The notes under the pieces: model-generated
Told to the model about the DNA's origin: nothing
Seen by the model: only the letters and a program-made list of their open reading frames with translations
Database searches by the model: none
Shown: positions 8,530-17,041 of the stretch, piece after piece
Position numbering within the stretch: the stretch's first letter is position 1
Layout of the letters: each line of letters starts with the position of its first letter
NCBI RefSeq assembly: GCF_000495795.1
Contig: NZ_AWGD01000003.1
Coordinates: forward strand, 186,001-250,000
Source of the DNA: Asticcacaulis sp. AC460
GTDB taxonomy: Bacteria; Pseudomonadota; Alphaproteobacteria; Caulobacterales; Caulobacteraceae
Direction: 5' to 3'
Length of the DNA stretch: 64,000 nt
Made by a program: the position numbers and the translations under genes

Positions 8530-9774
8530 ATGGTTGAGGATGACGTGCCGCTGAAACCCAACCTTGTCACCGTCGCCCACGCCCAGTACCGGGTGCGCGC
8601 CGGTGCCCTGGCCGTCGAGAGCGAGACGGTGGCGCTCAACAAGGCGCTGGGGCGGGTGCTGGCTCAGGATGTGACCGCGACGCGCGATCAGCCGCCGTTC
8701 AATGCCTCGGCCATGGACGGCTATGCGGTGCGCAGCCAGGACCTGACGCGGCGGGTCAATCCGGCGACCTTGAAGCTGATCGGGGAAAGCCAGGCGGGCA
8801 AGGACTTTGGCGGGGTGGTTCATCGCAATGAGGCGGTGCGCATCTTTACCGGCGCTACGGTGCCGAGGGGCTGCGATGCGGTGGTCATCCAGGAAAACAC
8901 CACAACCGGCGAAGGCACGGTGACCATTCAGCCGGACGGGCTGAAACTGACCAAGACCCATATCCGCCCGGCCGGCCAGGATTTCAAATCCGGCGAGGTC
9001 CTGCTGAAGGCCGGGGAACGGCTGGATCCGTGGCGGCTGTCTCTGGTGGCCGCGGCCGGGCTGGATAAGGTGACCGTGGCGCGGCGGCCGGTGGTGGCGG
9101 TGCTGTCAACCGGCGACGAACTGGTGCCGCCGGGTGGCGTGCCGGACGGCGACCAGATCTTCGAATCCGGTTCCCATGCGATCATGGCGCTGATCAAGCA
9201 GTGGGGCGGCAAGGCCGTGTCGCTAGGCGTCGCGGGCGACAAGAAGAAGTCGCTGTATCATGCGCTCAAGAAGGCCGATGCCGATTTGATCGTGACCATC
9301 GGCGGGGCGAGCGTCGGCGACCACGACCTGGTCAAGCCGGCCCTGGCCAAGCTGGGCCTCGACCTGGCCTTCGACGGCGTCAAGGTGCGCCCGGGCAAGC
9401 CGACGGCGTTCGGCGTGGTAAAGGACGGCCGCCGGGTGTTGAGCCTGCCCGGCAATCCAGCCTCGGCCTTTGTCATGGCGCAACTGATGCTGAAAGCCTG
9501 GCTGGAGACCAGCCTGGGCATGCTTGCGCGCAAGGATTACGCCCATGCGGCCACGACGGTCGCTATCGCCGCCAATGGCCCGCGCGAAGCCTTCCTGCGC
9601 GGGGCGTGCAGCCTGTCGCCGGACGGCCGCATGCAGGTGACGTCCTTCTCCGACCAGGACTCCTCGCTGATCACCGTCTTTGCCCGCACCGACGCCCTGA
9701 TCCACCTGCCGGCCGGTGCCGAGGCGAAAGCGCCGGGTGACCTGGTCGATATTCTTCCGTTGGATCGTTTGTGA
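8530..9774 (+). CDS. moeA: Molybdopterin molybdenumtransferase MoeA
   Basis: MoeA inserts molybdate into adenylated molybdopterin. The 414-residue protein is of normal length and shows PPFNASAMDGYAV (near residue 57), the ATVPRGCDAVV segment, STGDELVPPGG, the MoCF signature TIGGASVGDHDLVKPAL, and LPGNPASAFVMAQLMLKAWL. The ATG at 8530 begins one base after the moaB stop. Its TGA overlaps the ATG of the kinase/phosphatase gene (TGATG), a classical coupling. Confidence 0.95.
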   Translation: MVEDDVPLKPNLVTVAHAQYRVRAGALAVESETVALNKALGRVLAQDVTATRDQPPFNASAMDGYAVRSQDLTRRVNPATLKLIGESQAGKDFGGVVHRNEAVRIFTGATVPRGCDAVVIQENTTTGEGTVTIQPDGLKLTKTHIRPAGQDFKSGEVLLKAGERLDPWRLSLVAAAGLDKVTVARRPVVAVLSTGDELVPPGGVPDGDQIFESGSHAIMALIKQWGGKAVSLGVAGDKKKSLYHALKKADADLIVTIGGASVGDHDLVKPALAKLGLDLAFDGVKVRPGKPTAFGVVKDGRRVLSLPGNPASAFVMAQLMLKAWLETSLGMLARKDYAHAATTVAIAANGPREAFLRGACSLSPDGRMQVTSFSDQDSSLITVFARTDALIHLPAGAEAKAPGDLVDILPLDRL

Positions 9775-11474
9775 TGGCCGCGCCGCGTCTCAGAGTCGCC
9801 TCCGGGTTCGCCAGCGATATCGGCCATCGCGACGAAAACCAGGACTTCGCCGCCGCCTGTCTGGAGGATCTGCCGCGCCACCACGGCCTGGTCGCCGCCG
9901 TCGCCGACGGGGTTGGTGGCGCCAAGGGCGGCCGTGTCGCCGCCGAACTGGCCGTGCGGTCGTTTATCGACGACTATCTCAGCCAGAGCGACGCCCTGCC
10001 GCCGCGCAAGACCGCCGCGCGGGCGCTGGAAAGCATCAATCACTGGCTGCATGTCCAGGGCACCAAGGACGCGAAGCTGAAAGGCATGTCGGCGGTATTT
10101 ACCGGCGTGGTGGTCAAGGGCCACCGCATGCACAGCTTCCATGTCGGGGACACGCGGCTGTATCGCCTGCGCGACGGCCAACTCAGCCTGCTGACCAAGG
10201 ATCACAAACCCGAAGGCGCCGAGGACAGCCATTACATCACCCGCGCCATCGGCATGGAGGAGTCGGTCCGCATCGACTACCGCGTCCACGATGTCGCCAT
10301 CCATGACCGGTTGCTGCTGAGCAGCGACGGCGTCCACGGGCCGTTGAAGATGGCCTACATGACGGACGTGCTGAACGCCCGGGCGGCGCCGGATGAGACG
10401 GCGCGCAAGCTGGTGGCCGACGCCCTGGCCGCCGGCGGGACGGACAATGCCACCGCCCTGGTCATCGATATCGTCGATTTACCGCCGACCACGCTGGAAG
10501 ATCTCGACGCCGTCTTCGCCAGTCTGCCCATCCATGATCCGCCCAAGGTCGGCGACGTGGTCGACGACTTCAAGCTGGAAGCCATCCTGTCGGACAGCGA
10601 CTATTCGCGGGTGTTCCGTGCGCGCGATACCAAGGAGCATCGGGCGGTCCTGCTGAAGTTTCCGCGCCAGGACACGATCGGCAGCGAGGCCACGGCGCGC
10701 GCCGCCTTTGCGCGTGAGGCCTGGGTGGCGACGCGGGTCCACCACGTCTTTATCGGCGCCGTGTTGACCCTGCCGCCGAAGCGCCAGACCCGCCTGTACA
10801 TCGCCCAGCCGTTCTATGAGGGCGAGACCCTGGAGAAGCGCCTGCTGCGCGCGCCGGTGCCGCTGGCGGACGGACTGGACATTGCCCTTAAACTGGCCAA
10901 GGCGATCGCCGCCTTGCACCGGGCGGGGATCATCCATCGCGACATCAAACCGGAAAACATCATCGTGACGCCGGACGGCGGGTTGAAGGTGATCGATCTG
11001 GGCGTGGCGCGGCTGCCGCATCTCGATACGGCGCGGGAAGTCGATCACGTGCCCGGCACGGCCAGCTACCGCGCACCGGAAATGTTCGACGGCAACCGTG
11101 GCGATGAACAGACGGATATCTTCGCCCTGGGGGTGACGTTGTACCGGATGTTCAGCGGCGGCAACTATCCCTATGGCGAGATCGAACCCTTTGTCCGGCC
11201 GCGCCTGGGCAAGGCGGAACCGTTGACGGCGAAGCGCCAGGATGTACCCGCCTGGCTGGAAAACCTGATCCGGACGGCGATGGCGCCTGACCCGGACGAA
11301 CGGTTCCAGGATGGCTTCGAGCTGGCCTATCAATTGGAGAATGGCGCCTTGAGCACGGCACAGGCGCCGGCGCGGCGCGAAACCTGGGCGCGGCGCAATC
11401 CGGAGAAGCTGTGGCAGGCGATCTCGCTGCTGCTGTTCCTGGCGCTGCTCGTGGTGGGGCTTGGGCGGTTGTAG
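9774..11474 (+). CDS. Bifunctional PP2C phosphatase / Ser-Thr protein kinase with C-terminal membrane anchor
   Basis: A 566-residue fusion. Residues about 10-240 form a PP2C phosphatase: GHRDENQDF, VADGVGGAKGGRVAAEL, HVGDTRLYRL, LLSSDGVHG and GTDNATALV supply the metal-binding aspartates. Residues about 270-515 form a Hanks-type kinase: HRDIKPENIIV near residue 388, DLG in place of DFG, GTASYRAPE and TDIFALGVTLYRMF. A single hydrophobic helix (about 547-563) precedes the last few residues, so the enzyme is probably tail-anchored with both domains cytoplasmic. Alphaproteobacteria often carry this architecture beside nitrate assimilation genes; here it is coupled to Moco synthesis. The last 57-plus bases are duplicated at 18836, so the present 3' end may be supplied by the adjoining island. 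Confidence 0.9.
   Translation: MAAPRLRVASGFASDIGHRDENQDFAAACLEDLPRHHGLVAAVADGVGGAKGGRVAAELAVRSFIDDYLSQSDALPPRKTAARALESINHWLHVQGTKDAKLKGMSAVFTGVVVKGHRMHSFHVGDTRLYRLRDGQLSLLTKDHKPEGAEDSHYITRAIGMEESVRIDYRVHDVAIHDRLLLSSDGVHGPLKMAYMTDVLNARAAPDETARKLVADALAAGGTDNATALVIDIVDLPPTTLEDLDAVFASLPIHDPPKVGDVVDDFKLEAILSDSDYSRVFRARDTKEHRAVLLKFPRQDTIGSEATARAAFAREAWVATRVHHVFIGAVLTLPPKRQTRLYIAQPFYEGETLEKRLLRAPVPLADGLDIALKLAKAIAALHRAGIIHRDIKPENIIVTPDGGLKVIDLGVARLPHLDTAREVDHVPGTASYRAPEMFDGNRGDEQTDIFALGVTLYRMFSGGNYPYGEIEPFVRPRLGKAEPLTAKRQDVPAWLENLIRTAMAPDPDERFQDGFELAYQLENGALSTAQAPARRETWARRNPEKLWQAISLLLFLALLVVGLGRL
11381..11437 (+). repeat. Left copy of 57-bp direct repeat (att-like core) in the kinase gene
   Basis: These 57 bases within the kinase gene are identical to 18836-18892. 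Beyond the identical core both copies go on to encode nearly the same C-terminus, ending LALLVVGLGRL here and LALLVVGLVRL there, but with mainly synonymous differences. That pattern is typical of an integration core in a gene 3' end. Confidence 0.85.
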
Positions 11475-11611
11475 GTAAAAGCAACGTCGACCCTTTCGGC
11501 ACATGCCTTCCGTGCATCCTTAAATCGTCATGTTCATGACTCTAACCCCTTTGACGCGCGATAATTGACAACCGTGCCCCAAAATAATCCTGCAGAGTAT
11601 GGCCATTGACA

Positions 11612-11633
11612 ATATATAACAGCGCTTATATAT
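11612..11633. promoter_or_regulatory. Palindrome before the marR-like gene, probable MarR operator
   Basis: Two perfect 8-base arms, ATATATAA and TTATATAT, flank a CAGCGC spacer and end eight bases before the start codon of the MarR-type gene. Palindromes of this size overlapping the promoter are the usual autoregulatory targets of MarR proteins. Binding is inferred. Confidence 0.6.
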
Positions 11634-11640
11634 CTTGGCT

Positions 11641-12126
11641 ATGATATCAGAATCTGCAACCTTGGGCGCGCTCGTCCGACACCTGATCGAGTGCCTCGAT
11701 GGTGAGGTAGAAAAGTCCTATGAGGCGCAAGGTCTTGCGTGGCGACCGCGCTACACGCCCGTTTTGCGTGCCCTGATGGAACTGGGTCCGGCATCGATAA
11801 AAACCGTCGCACTCAAAATCGGTATCAGCCATTCCGCAGTCAGCCAGACCGTGTCGCAGATGACTCGCGAAGGTCTTGTCGAGTTGCGGAAAGGTGACGA
11901 TGGGCGCGAGCGAATCCTGGTTCTCACGGCGAAGACGCAGGTGATGGTTCCTGAGCTTCAACGCCACTGGCTCGCCGTCAATGCCGCCGCAGACCAGTTG
12001 GACGCGGAGCTGTCGGCGCCGCTTTCGAGCATCGTAAGGGAAGCCTTGGCCGCGCTGGACGCACGACGGTTTGGCGAGCGCATCAGCGCCGCTGCCGCGT
12101 CTCTGCCGTCGCGGGATCGGGAATAG
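11641..12126 (+). CDS. MarR-family transcriptional regulator
   Basis: A 161-residue winged-helix protein. The DNA-binding part lies at about residues 40-90: ALMELGPASIKTVALKIGISHSAVSQTVSQMTREGLVELRKGDDGRERILVLT, where I read the recognition helix as HSAVSQTVSQM. Flanking helices would form the dimer interface. I prefer the ATG at 11641; a TTG two codons earlier is possible. A palindrome sits directly upstream. The gene is followed after 14 bases by a CPBP-family protease gene, which it probably controls together with itself. The inducing ligand is unknown. Confidence 0.88.
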   Translation: MISESATLGALVRHLIECLDGEVEKSYEAQGLAWRPRYTPVLRALMELGPASIKTVALKIGISHSAVSQTVSQMTREGLVELRKGDDGRERILVLTAKTQVMVPELQRHWLAVNAAADQLDAELSAPLSSIVREALAALDARRFGERISAAAASLPSRDRE

Positions 12127-12140
12127 ATCACCATAATGAA

Positions 12141-13097
12141 ATGGAAGACGTCATGCGCTTAAATTCTACATTGGCCGGAATTACACACGTGCTGACCGGT
12201 GGACAGGGCATCCGCCCGATGGAACTCGGGGATAAGCGGTTCCTGCACCCCGGACCCCTGCGTTGGTTGAGGGCTATCGGCTGGGCTGTGGCGCTTTTCT
12301 TCCTGATCGCCCTGACCTCCCTGCCAACGGCCGAAGTCTTCGGGCATATGTGGCCCAAGAGCTCGGGGGTGGCGCAGTTCATTGCCAACCTGATCGGGGT
12401 ACTGGCAGGGCTTGGCGCCTACGCCGCGGCAGTGTGGTTCGCCGAAGGGCGCGTGCCGTCTGAATTGGGCGCAAAGTCGCTTCTCCCGGAACTGGGGACA
12501 GGTCTGCTTACAGGTGCCGCAATGTTCGCCCTGGTCATGGCTTTTATGGCCATATTCGGGCTTTACGACATCAAGGCGTCCGGGCCGGCGCCGGTTTGGA
12601 TCGCGCTCGGCAAGGCAGTACAGTCCGGCGTTATCGAAGAGCTTTTGATACGTGCTGTCCTGCTGCGCCTGGTCTGGCGGGCGTTCGGCCCCTGGATTGC
12701 CTTTGCGGTGTCCGCTGCACTTTTCGGATTGGGGCATATCGTCAATCCGAACGCCACGGCTTTTGCGGCAATCTGCATCGCACTCGAGGCCGGTATCATG
12801 CTTGGGGCCTTCTACGCCCTGACGGGCCGCGTATGGGCTTCGATCGGCGTGCATGCAGCGTGGAATTTCACTCAGGGCTACGTGTTTGGAGCTTCCGTGT
12901 CCGGAGGTGAGTTTGGACCCGCTATGGCCAGCAGCACGGCACGGCCGGGTGTCGCTGACTGGTTGACGGGCGGGGCCTTTGGACCCGAGGCATCTCTGCC
13001 GGCCCTGGTTGTCTGCACAAGTGTCGGAATCCTGGTCATGTACACGGCCTGGCGCGTGGGGCATCTGGCAGGTAAAAAGAAGGCCTTGGTGAATTAG
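12141..13097 (+). CDS. CPBP-family intramembrane glutamic endopeptidase
   Basis: A 318-residue polytopic membrane protein of the CAAX protease/bacteriocin-processing (CPBP, Abi) family. The three catalytic motifs are present in order: EELLIR in the segment beginning VIEELLIRAVLLR, FGLGH, and HAAWNF. Around eight hydrophobic segments are apparent. It may start at 12141 or at an ATG four codons later. Members act as prenyl-protein proteases or confer immunity to self-made peptides; here it forms an apparent operon with the MarR-type gene. The substrate is unknown. Confidence 0.85.
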   Translation: MEDVMRLNSTLAGITHVLTGGQGIRPMELGDKRFLHPGPLRWLRAIGWAVALFFLIALTSLPTAEVFGHMWPKSSGVAQFIANLIGVLAGLGAYAAAVWFAEGRVPSELGAKSLLPELGTGLLTGAAMFALVMAFMAIFGLYDIKASGPAPVWIALGKAVQSGVIEELLIRAVLLRLVWRAFGPWIAFAVSAALFGLGHIVNPNATAFAAICIALEAGIMLGAFYALTGRVWASIGVHAAWNFTQGYVFGASVSGGEFGPAMASSTARPGVADWLTGGAFGPEASLPALVVCTSVGILVMYTAWRVGHLAGKKKALVN

Positions 13098-13388
13098 GAA
13101 TTACGCCATGTCGCTGAAAAATTTGGTTGGAAAACTTGATCCGGACGGCGATGGCTCCGGACCCGGACAAATTGCCCCTTATCGCAGCGCTCCATGAGTT
13201 GAACTTCATGTTGTCGCTGCTACGACGGCGGGCAAAAGGCGTTGCAGGGCATCGTAAGGGAGAAGGAATGGGCAGAGAAGTCACAGAGTAAGGAATAAAT
13301 CAAAGCAGCGAAAAAAGCTCTACCACAGGTGGCGATAACCATGTTACAAAGTCCCACTTTGGATTGAGTCGTATCATGCGGGGATGCC
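13098..13388. other. Intergenic stretch with only a doubtful 29-codon ORF
   Basis: I see no convincing gene here. A 29-codon reading frame at 13108-13197 (MSLKNLVGKLDPDGDGSG...) has no clear ribosome site. The sequence becomes AT-richer toward the peroxidase gene, marking a change in base composition within the island. Confidence 0.4.
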
Positions 13389-15059
13389 ATGAAACTTCCA
13401 ACGAATTTGCGGAATATTGCTCTAGTCGCAGCAACGGTTTTGGTAGGCACGTGTATCTTCGGCGGCGTCGCATATAGCCAAAAGCAACAAAAGGCTAATG
13501 CGACAGACGTTGCTCTAACGCAGATCCTCACAAAGTTGGGAGTGACCGGTACTCTCCAAACTGACTATGTTAAAGCGAGGGGAAAGCCAATTGACCCACA
13601 GTTGGCCGAATTGGGTCAATTCCTCTTCTTCGACACAATTCTGTCCTTGGCAAATGACAATTCTTGCTCAGGATGCCACGCGCCGCAGGCCGCATTTTCC
13701 GATACTCAGTCAATTGCTATCGGCGTTGGTAGCAATTGCGTCGTCGGACCAAGCCGTGAAGGATTGCATAACCAGAGGAGAAGTCCAAGTGCTGCAAATG
13801 CTGCCGTGTACCCATCATTGATGTGGAACGGGCGTTTCAGTGCTGTCTCAGGTAACCCGTTTGACAATAGCCAAGGATATTTATTCCCTGCACCTGAAGG
13901 CGACCAAAAATTTGCTCCTTACGATAGCAATGTGAAGTCGCTGATGGCTGCACAAGGCCATATGCCCTCAACTGAACTTGTCGAAATGGCGGGAACTGGC
14001 GGTACTGAAGGCTTAATTTTCGCGATGTCGAAATTTGGCGGCGAGTTTGGGCTTGTCCAGAATGGCACAATACGGCGTGCTGAGAACACTGACAATGCGG
14101 AGCAGAAAGCCAACAATCTAAACGTTATTCAGTTTCATAAAAACCTGCTATCGGCCCCTTTGCCAAATAAATGCGGTCTAATCGCGGAACAAGTCCCTGA
14201 AGCTCGCCCTCCACTAACCAGTCCCAACGAGCCAATCCGGCTTGCCGTGCTGAAGCGTCTCCAGAATGATGCGAACTATGTTCGCTTGTTTCAGAGGTCA
14301 TTTCCATCTGTCGCAGCAGGTGAGCCGATAAACTTCTCCATGGTTGGCACCGCTCTAGCCGAGTTCCAGCTTAAGATAGTAATGGCTGACGCTCCAATCG
14401 ACCGTTACGCTCGCGGTGATTTATCCGCCCTGACGCCCGATGAGAAAGCCGGTGCTCTAATATTCTTCGGCAAAGGAAATTGCATTTCGTGTCATGCTGT
14501 TAGTGGAAACGCTAAAGAATTGTATAGCGATTTTGCCATGCACAATATCGGCGTTCCGCCTCTGTACCCAAAGTTATCTCAACCTCAGGACCCTGGCGAA
14601 GGGAATGTGGAATTTAAAGGGCCCAATAAGGATGAAGACCTAGGTTTCGCAGAATTTATCGGGGAGCAAGACGTCAGCAATTACTACATGTTCAGAACGA
14701 GTCCGCTAAGAAACGTCGGGCTTCAGCCAACATTTATGCACAACGGCGCATATACCCGTCTATCAGATGCAATCGACCACCATTTCGATCCCGTAAATGC
14801 TCTGATGAAATATGATCCTGGAATCGCTGGGGTTAGATCTGATCTGTTTCGAGTCGCTAAAAACAGATCAGCGATTGCCGCTACAATCGATCCGCTTTTG
14901 CGCTCCCCTCCAGTCTTAACAAAAGCCGAAAATCGGCAACTCTTAGCATTTGTCAGTAATGGCTTGACCGATCCGAGGGCGCGTCCGCAGGAAGCCTGCA
15001 AGCTGGTGCCAACTGTTCTACCCAGTGGCCGTAAACTACATACATTTGAAGGTTGCTAG
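13389..15059 (+). CDS. Di-heme cytochrome-c peroxidase/MauG-like protein, exported
   Basis: A 556-residue c-type di-heme protein. The first 30 residues (MKLPTNLRNIALVAATVLVG...) are a signal peptide for export to the periplasm. Two haem-binding CXXCH motifs are seen: CSGCH at about residues 93-97 and CISCH at 365-369, matching the two-domain peroxidase/MauG fold. It is longer than classical CcpA (about 330), with extra sequence between the domains. Expected chemistry is peroxide reduction using electrons from small cytochromes, or a MauG-like oxidation. Codon use is noticeably AT-richer than the backbone, supporting horizontal origin. It is followed 27 bases later by a protease gene. Confidence 0.88.
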   Translation: MKLPTNLRNIALVAATVLVGTCIFGGVAYSQKQQKANATDVALTQILTKLGVTGTLQTDYVKARGKPIDPQLAELGQFLFFDTILSLANDNSCSGCHAPQAAFSDTQSIAIGVGSNCVVGPSREGLHNQRRSPSAANAAVYPSLMWNGRFSAVSGNPFDNSQGYLFPAPEGDQKFAPYDSNVKSLMAAQGHMPSTELVEMAGTGGTEGLIFAMSKFGGEFGLVQNGTIRRAENTDNAEQKANNLNVIQFHKNLLSAPLPNKCGLIAEQVPEARPPLTSPNEPIRLAVLKRLQNDANYVRLFQRSFPSVAAGEPINFSMVGTALAEFQLKIVMADAPIDRYARGDLSALTPDEKAGALIFFGKGNCISCHAVSGNAKELYSDFAMHNIGVPPLYPKLSQPQDPGEGNVEFKGPNKDEDLGFAEFIGEQDVSNYYMFRTSPLRNVGLQPTFMHNGAYTRLSDAIDHHFDPVNALMKYDPGIAGVRSDLFRVAKNRSAIAATIDPLLRSPPVLTKAENRQLLAFVSNGLTDPRARPQEACKLVPTVLPSGRKLHTFEGC

Positions 15060-15086
15060 CCAAGTAATGGCAATAATCTAAATGAC

Positions 15087-15986
15087 ATGAGACTAAACCC
15101 GAAATTCCTCAAATCCATTGTGTTTATTGGCCATGGTGAGGGCGAAGCATTTCAACCATGCGGAACGGGATTCATCTTCGGCTACTGCGAAGGCGCATAT
15201 TTAGTAACGGCCGACCATATTGCTCATGAACTGGGTTCCGATCCCTTTTTTATCCGCATCAACAGGATCAAGGGAGGATCAGACACAATCCATGTCGATC
15301 CGGAAGGCTGGGGCGTGACTTGGTTTGTTCATCCCATAGAACAGGCAGATGTTGCGGTTCTCCCGTTTCACTATAGGCTGGACGATCATGTATTTAGCCT
15401 AGCCCAACTGAATACGGGGTTGATAGTTACCGATGATGTTATCTCGACGTGGGCCATCAGCGCAGGGGAAATGTGCCAGGTAGCTGGCCTGTTTCGGTTG
15501 GTTCCCGGTTCAAGCGCCAACACGGTAGTGATTCATTCCGGCAATATCGCCGCTATGCCCGCTCCTGAAAGAATACCCTTCAAAAATTGGCGTACCCACC
15601 AACGGGAAGAAATTTTTCTCGATGCATACCTCGTTGAAATTTCGAATCTACGCGGCTTGAGCGGCGCGCCTGTATTCGTCCGACCGTCGGTGCGACTTGG
15701 CGGCCATGAGGCGAATGGCGGTGAACTCTTCGCATACAGTTCCAACGTCTTCTTTTTCGGCGTGTGGTCCGCTTCTTGGGAGAAACTGGATGTGGCGGAT
15801 AAGGCCTTCCAAAATGGGTTGGCTCGACTGCCCGTTGGAATGGGAATCGTGACGCCGGCCGCCAAGGTTCTTGAGATATTGGAATCGCCGCCTGTTATCC
15901 AGGAACGCACAAAAGCGCTTTCCGAAGTAGACGAGATACTCAAAATTTGCGCGAACAGGGAGAATTTCTTTCAAAGTCGCGTCTAA
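15087..15986 (+). CDS. Trypsin-like serine protease domain protein, apparently cytoplasmic
   Basis: A 299-residue protein with a chymotrypsin-fold triad that can be read directly: His44 in LVTADHIAHEL, Asp88 in EQADVAVLPF, Ser192 in LRGLSGAPVFV, plus the upstream CGTGFIFG strand. No signal peptide or membrane helix is evident, unlike most bacterial Deg proteases, and no PDZ domain follows. Stand-alone cytosolic trypsin-like proteins occur in several bacterial defence and regulatory settings, but nothing here proves such a role. It follows the di-heme peroxidase gene in the same direction within the island. Confidence 0.75.
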   Translation: MRLNPKFLKSIVFIGHGEGEAFQPCGTGFIFGYCEGAYLVTADHIAHELGSDPFFIRINRIKGGSDTIHVDPEGWGVTWFVHPIEQADVAVLPFHYRLDDHVFSLAQLNTGLIVTDDVISTWAISAGEMCQVAGLFRLVPGSSANTVVIHSGNIAAMPAPERIPFKNWRTHQREEIFLDAYLVEISNLRGLSGAPVFVRPSVRLGGHEANGGELFAYSSNVFFFGVWSASWEKLDVADKAFQNGLARLPVGMGIVTPAAKVLEILESPPVIQERTKALSEVDEILKICANRENFFQSRV

Positions 15987-16174
15987 TTCGATTGAGCTGT
16001 ACTGTCTGTGGCACTCTACAAATTGTTTGCCGACTTCTCTAGTTGTGCGAGGTTTCGAGACCAAAAGCTTTTTCGTCTTCGGCTATCGTTCAGTGACGTC
16101 CCCGGGATGATGTCCCCGGACGTGCGTAGCTTTTGTAGCTCATCGATATTCCGGGGTGAGGATCCGGAGGATCG

Positions 16175-16309
16175 AAATACAAGGACAGGAGCAACATTCC
16201 CTTACGTTAAGGCACAAAATTACAGAAGCTTGGCATCAGGAGCATCTTGGCAGATTTTTGCGCTACGAGGAAGTGAACGAAAGGGAACATTGCTCCTGTC
16301 CCTGTATTT
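16175..16309. mobile_element. MITE-like element with 29-bp terminal inverted repeats
   Basis: A 135-bp unit bounded by inverted 29-base arms (16175-16203 and 16281-16309) that match at 26 positions and contain GACAGGAGCAA. It holds no plausible protein. A third, diverged copy of the arm occurs at 18782-18810 near the right island end. The surrounding 15987-16478 region contains no convincing gene. Confidence 0.6.
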
Positions 16310-16478
16310 GCTTTTAAGGTCAGCAAAAACCAATCTTCCGGGGCTGTTGCGCGTCGAGCCCTACACCATTGAGCGGGTTGGAACTGACCGATACCGGCGG
16401 AGGCCGCCTTGGTCGAGGCCGGTGGCATGGACGTCGTGGAGTAGGCCCTAGGCACACCGTCAGGAGAGCTTGTGCGCT

Positions 16479-16934
16479 TTAAAGAGAAGGAAGCCCGAGG
16501 GCCCGCTTGAGTTCGGCGCCGTACGGGCTGAGTATGAAATCCGATGTGTCGCCTCTTACAACGCGCAACTTAACTAGGTTTTCTATAGAAATGTAAACGC
16601 TATTGGCGGGCTCAGGAGTGCATCCTACCAAATCTTTCAGACTCTGCATCCGGAGTGCTGAAACGAACTGGAAAACAAGAGCGTCCGCGGGGTCGAACAG
16701 TTTTAATGTTTCAACAAACCCCCGGCGGACCGCCCTGGCTTTCGTCGGATCCATAGCAGCTTCAAGAAGAGCCTCCCAAAGCTTCACCAAGTCTTCCTGC
16801 TCTTCCATGCTTGCGGCCTCCAAGAGAGGGACGCCAATCGAAGGGCTAAGCAGTTGTGGGATAATGCCCTTTTCCTCCAGACGCTTTCTAGGAATAACGG
16901 TGACATGATATAAAATACAGAAACAGTACGCCAA
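16479..16934 (-). pseudogene. Truncated Abi-alpha-like (DUF4393) protein
   Basis: The 151-residue frame contains RKRLEEKGIIPQLLSPSIGVPLLEAAS followed by LVKLWEALLEAAMDP and RRGFVETLKLFDPADALVF. This resembles the conserved core of DUF4393/Abi-alpha proteins, where a Leu-Trp-Ala-Leu-Leu helix and a phenylalanine-valine-glutamate segment recur. The family is normally about 250 residues and begins well before this core. Here the first dozen residues (MAYCFCILYHVTV) do not look native and no N-terminal part is found upstream, so it is probably a 5'-truncated remnant. The family is named for abortive-infection-like proteins; function in this copy is unlikely. Confidence 0.5.
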
Positions 16935-17041
16935 ATTATATTCGCATTTGGTATCATATTACCGTTATTTTCGGGCTACAGGAGCTCCCGCCACCGTATT
17001 CCCCTTATTCCCTCAACCGTATTCCCCCATCGCGGCGGCGA

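Noticed and set aside
16008-16451. A 147-codon plus-strand frame across the MITE-like region
   Set aside because: It runs through both inverted arms, has no ribosome site and no recognisable domain.
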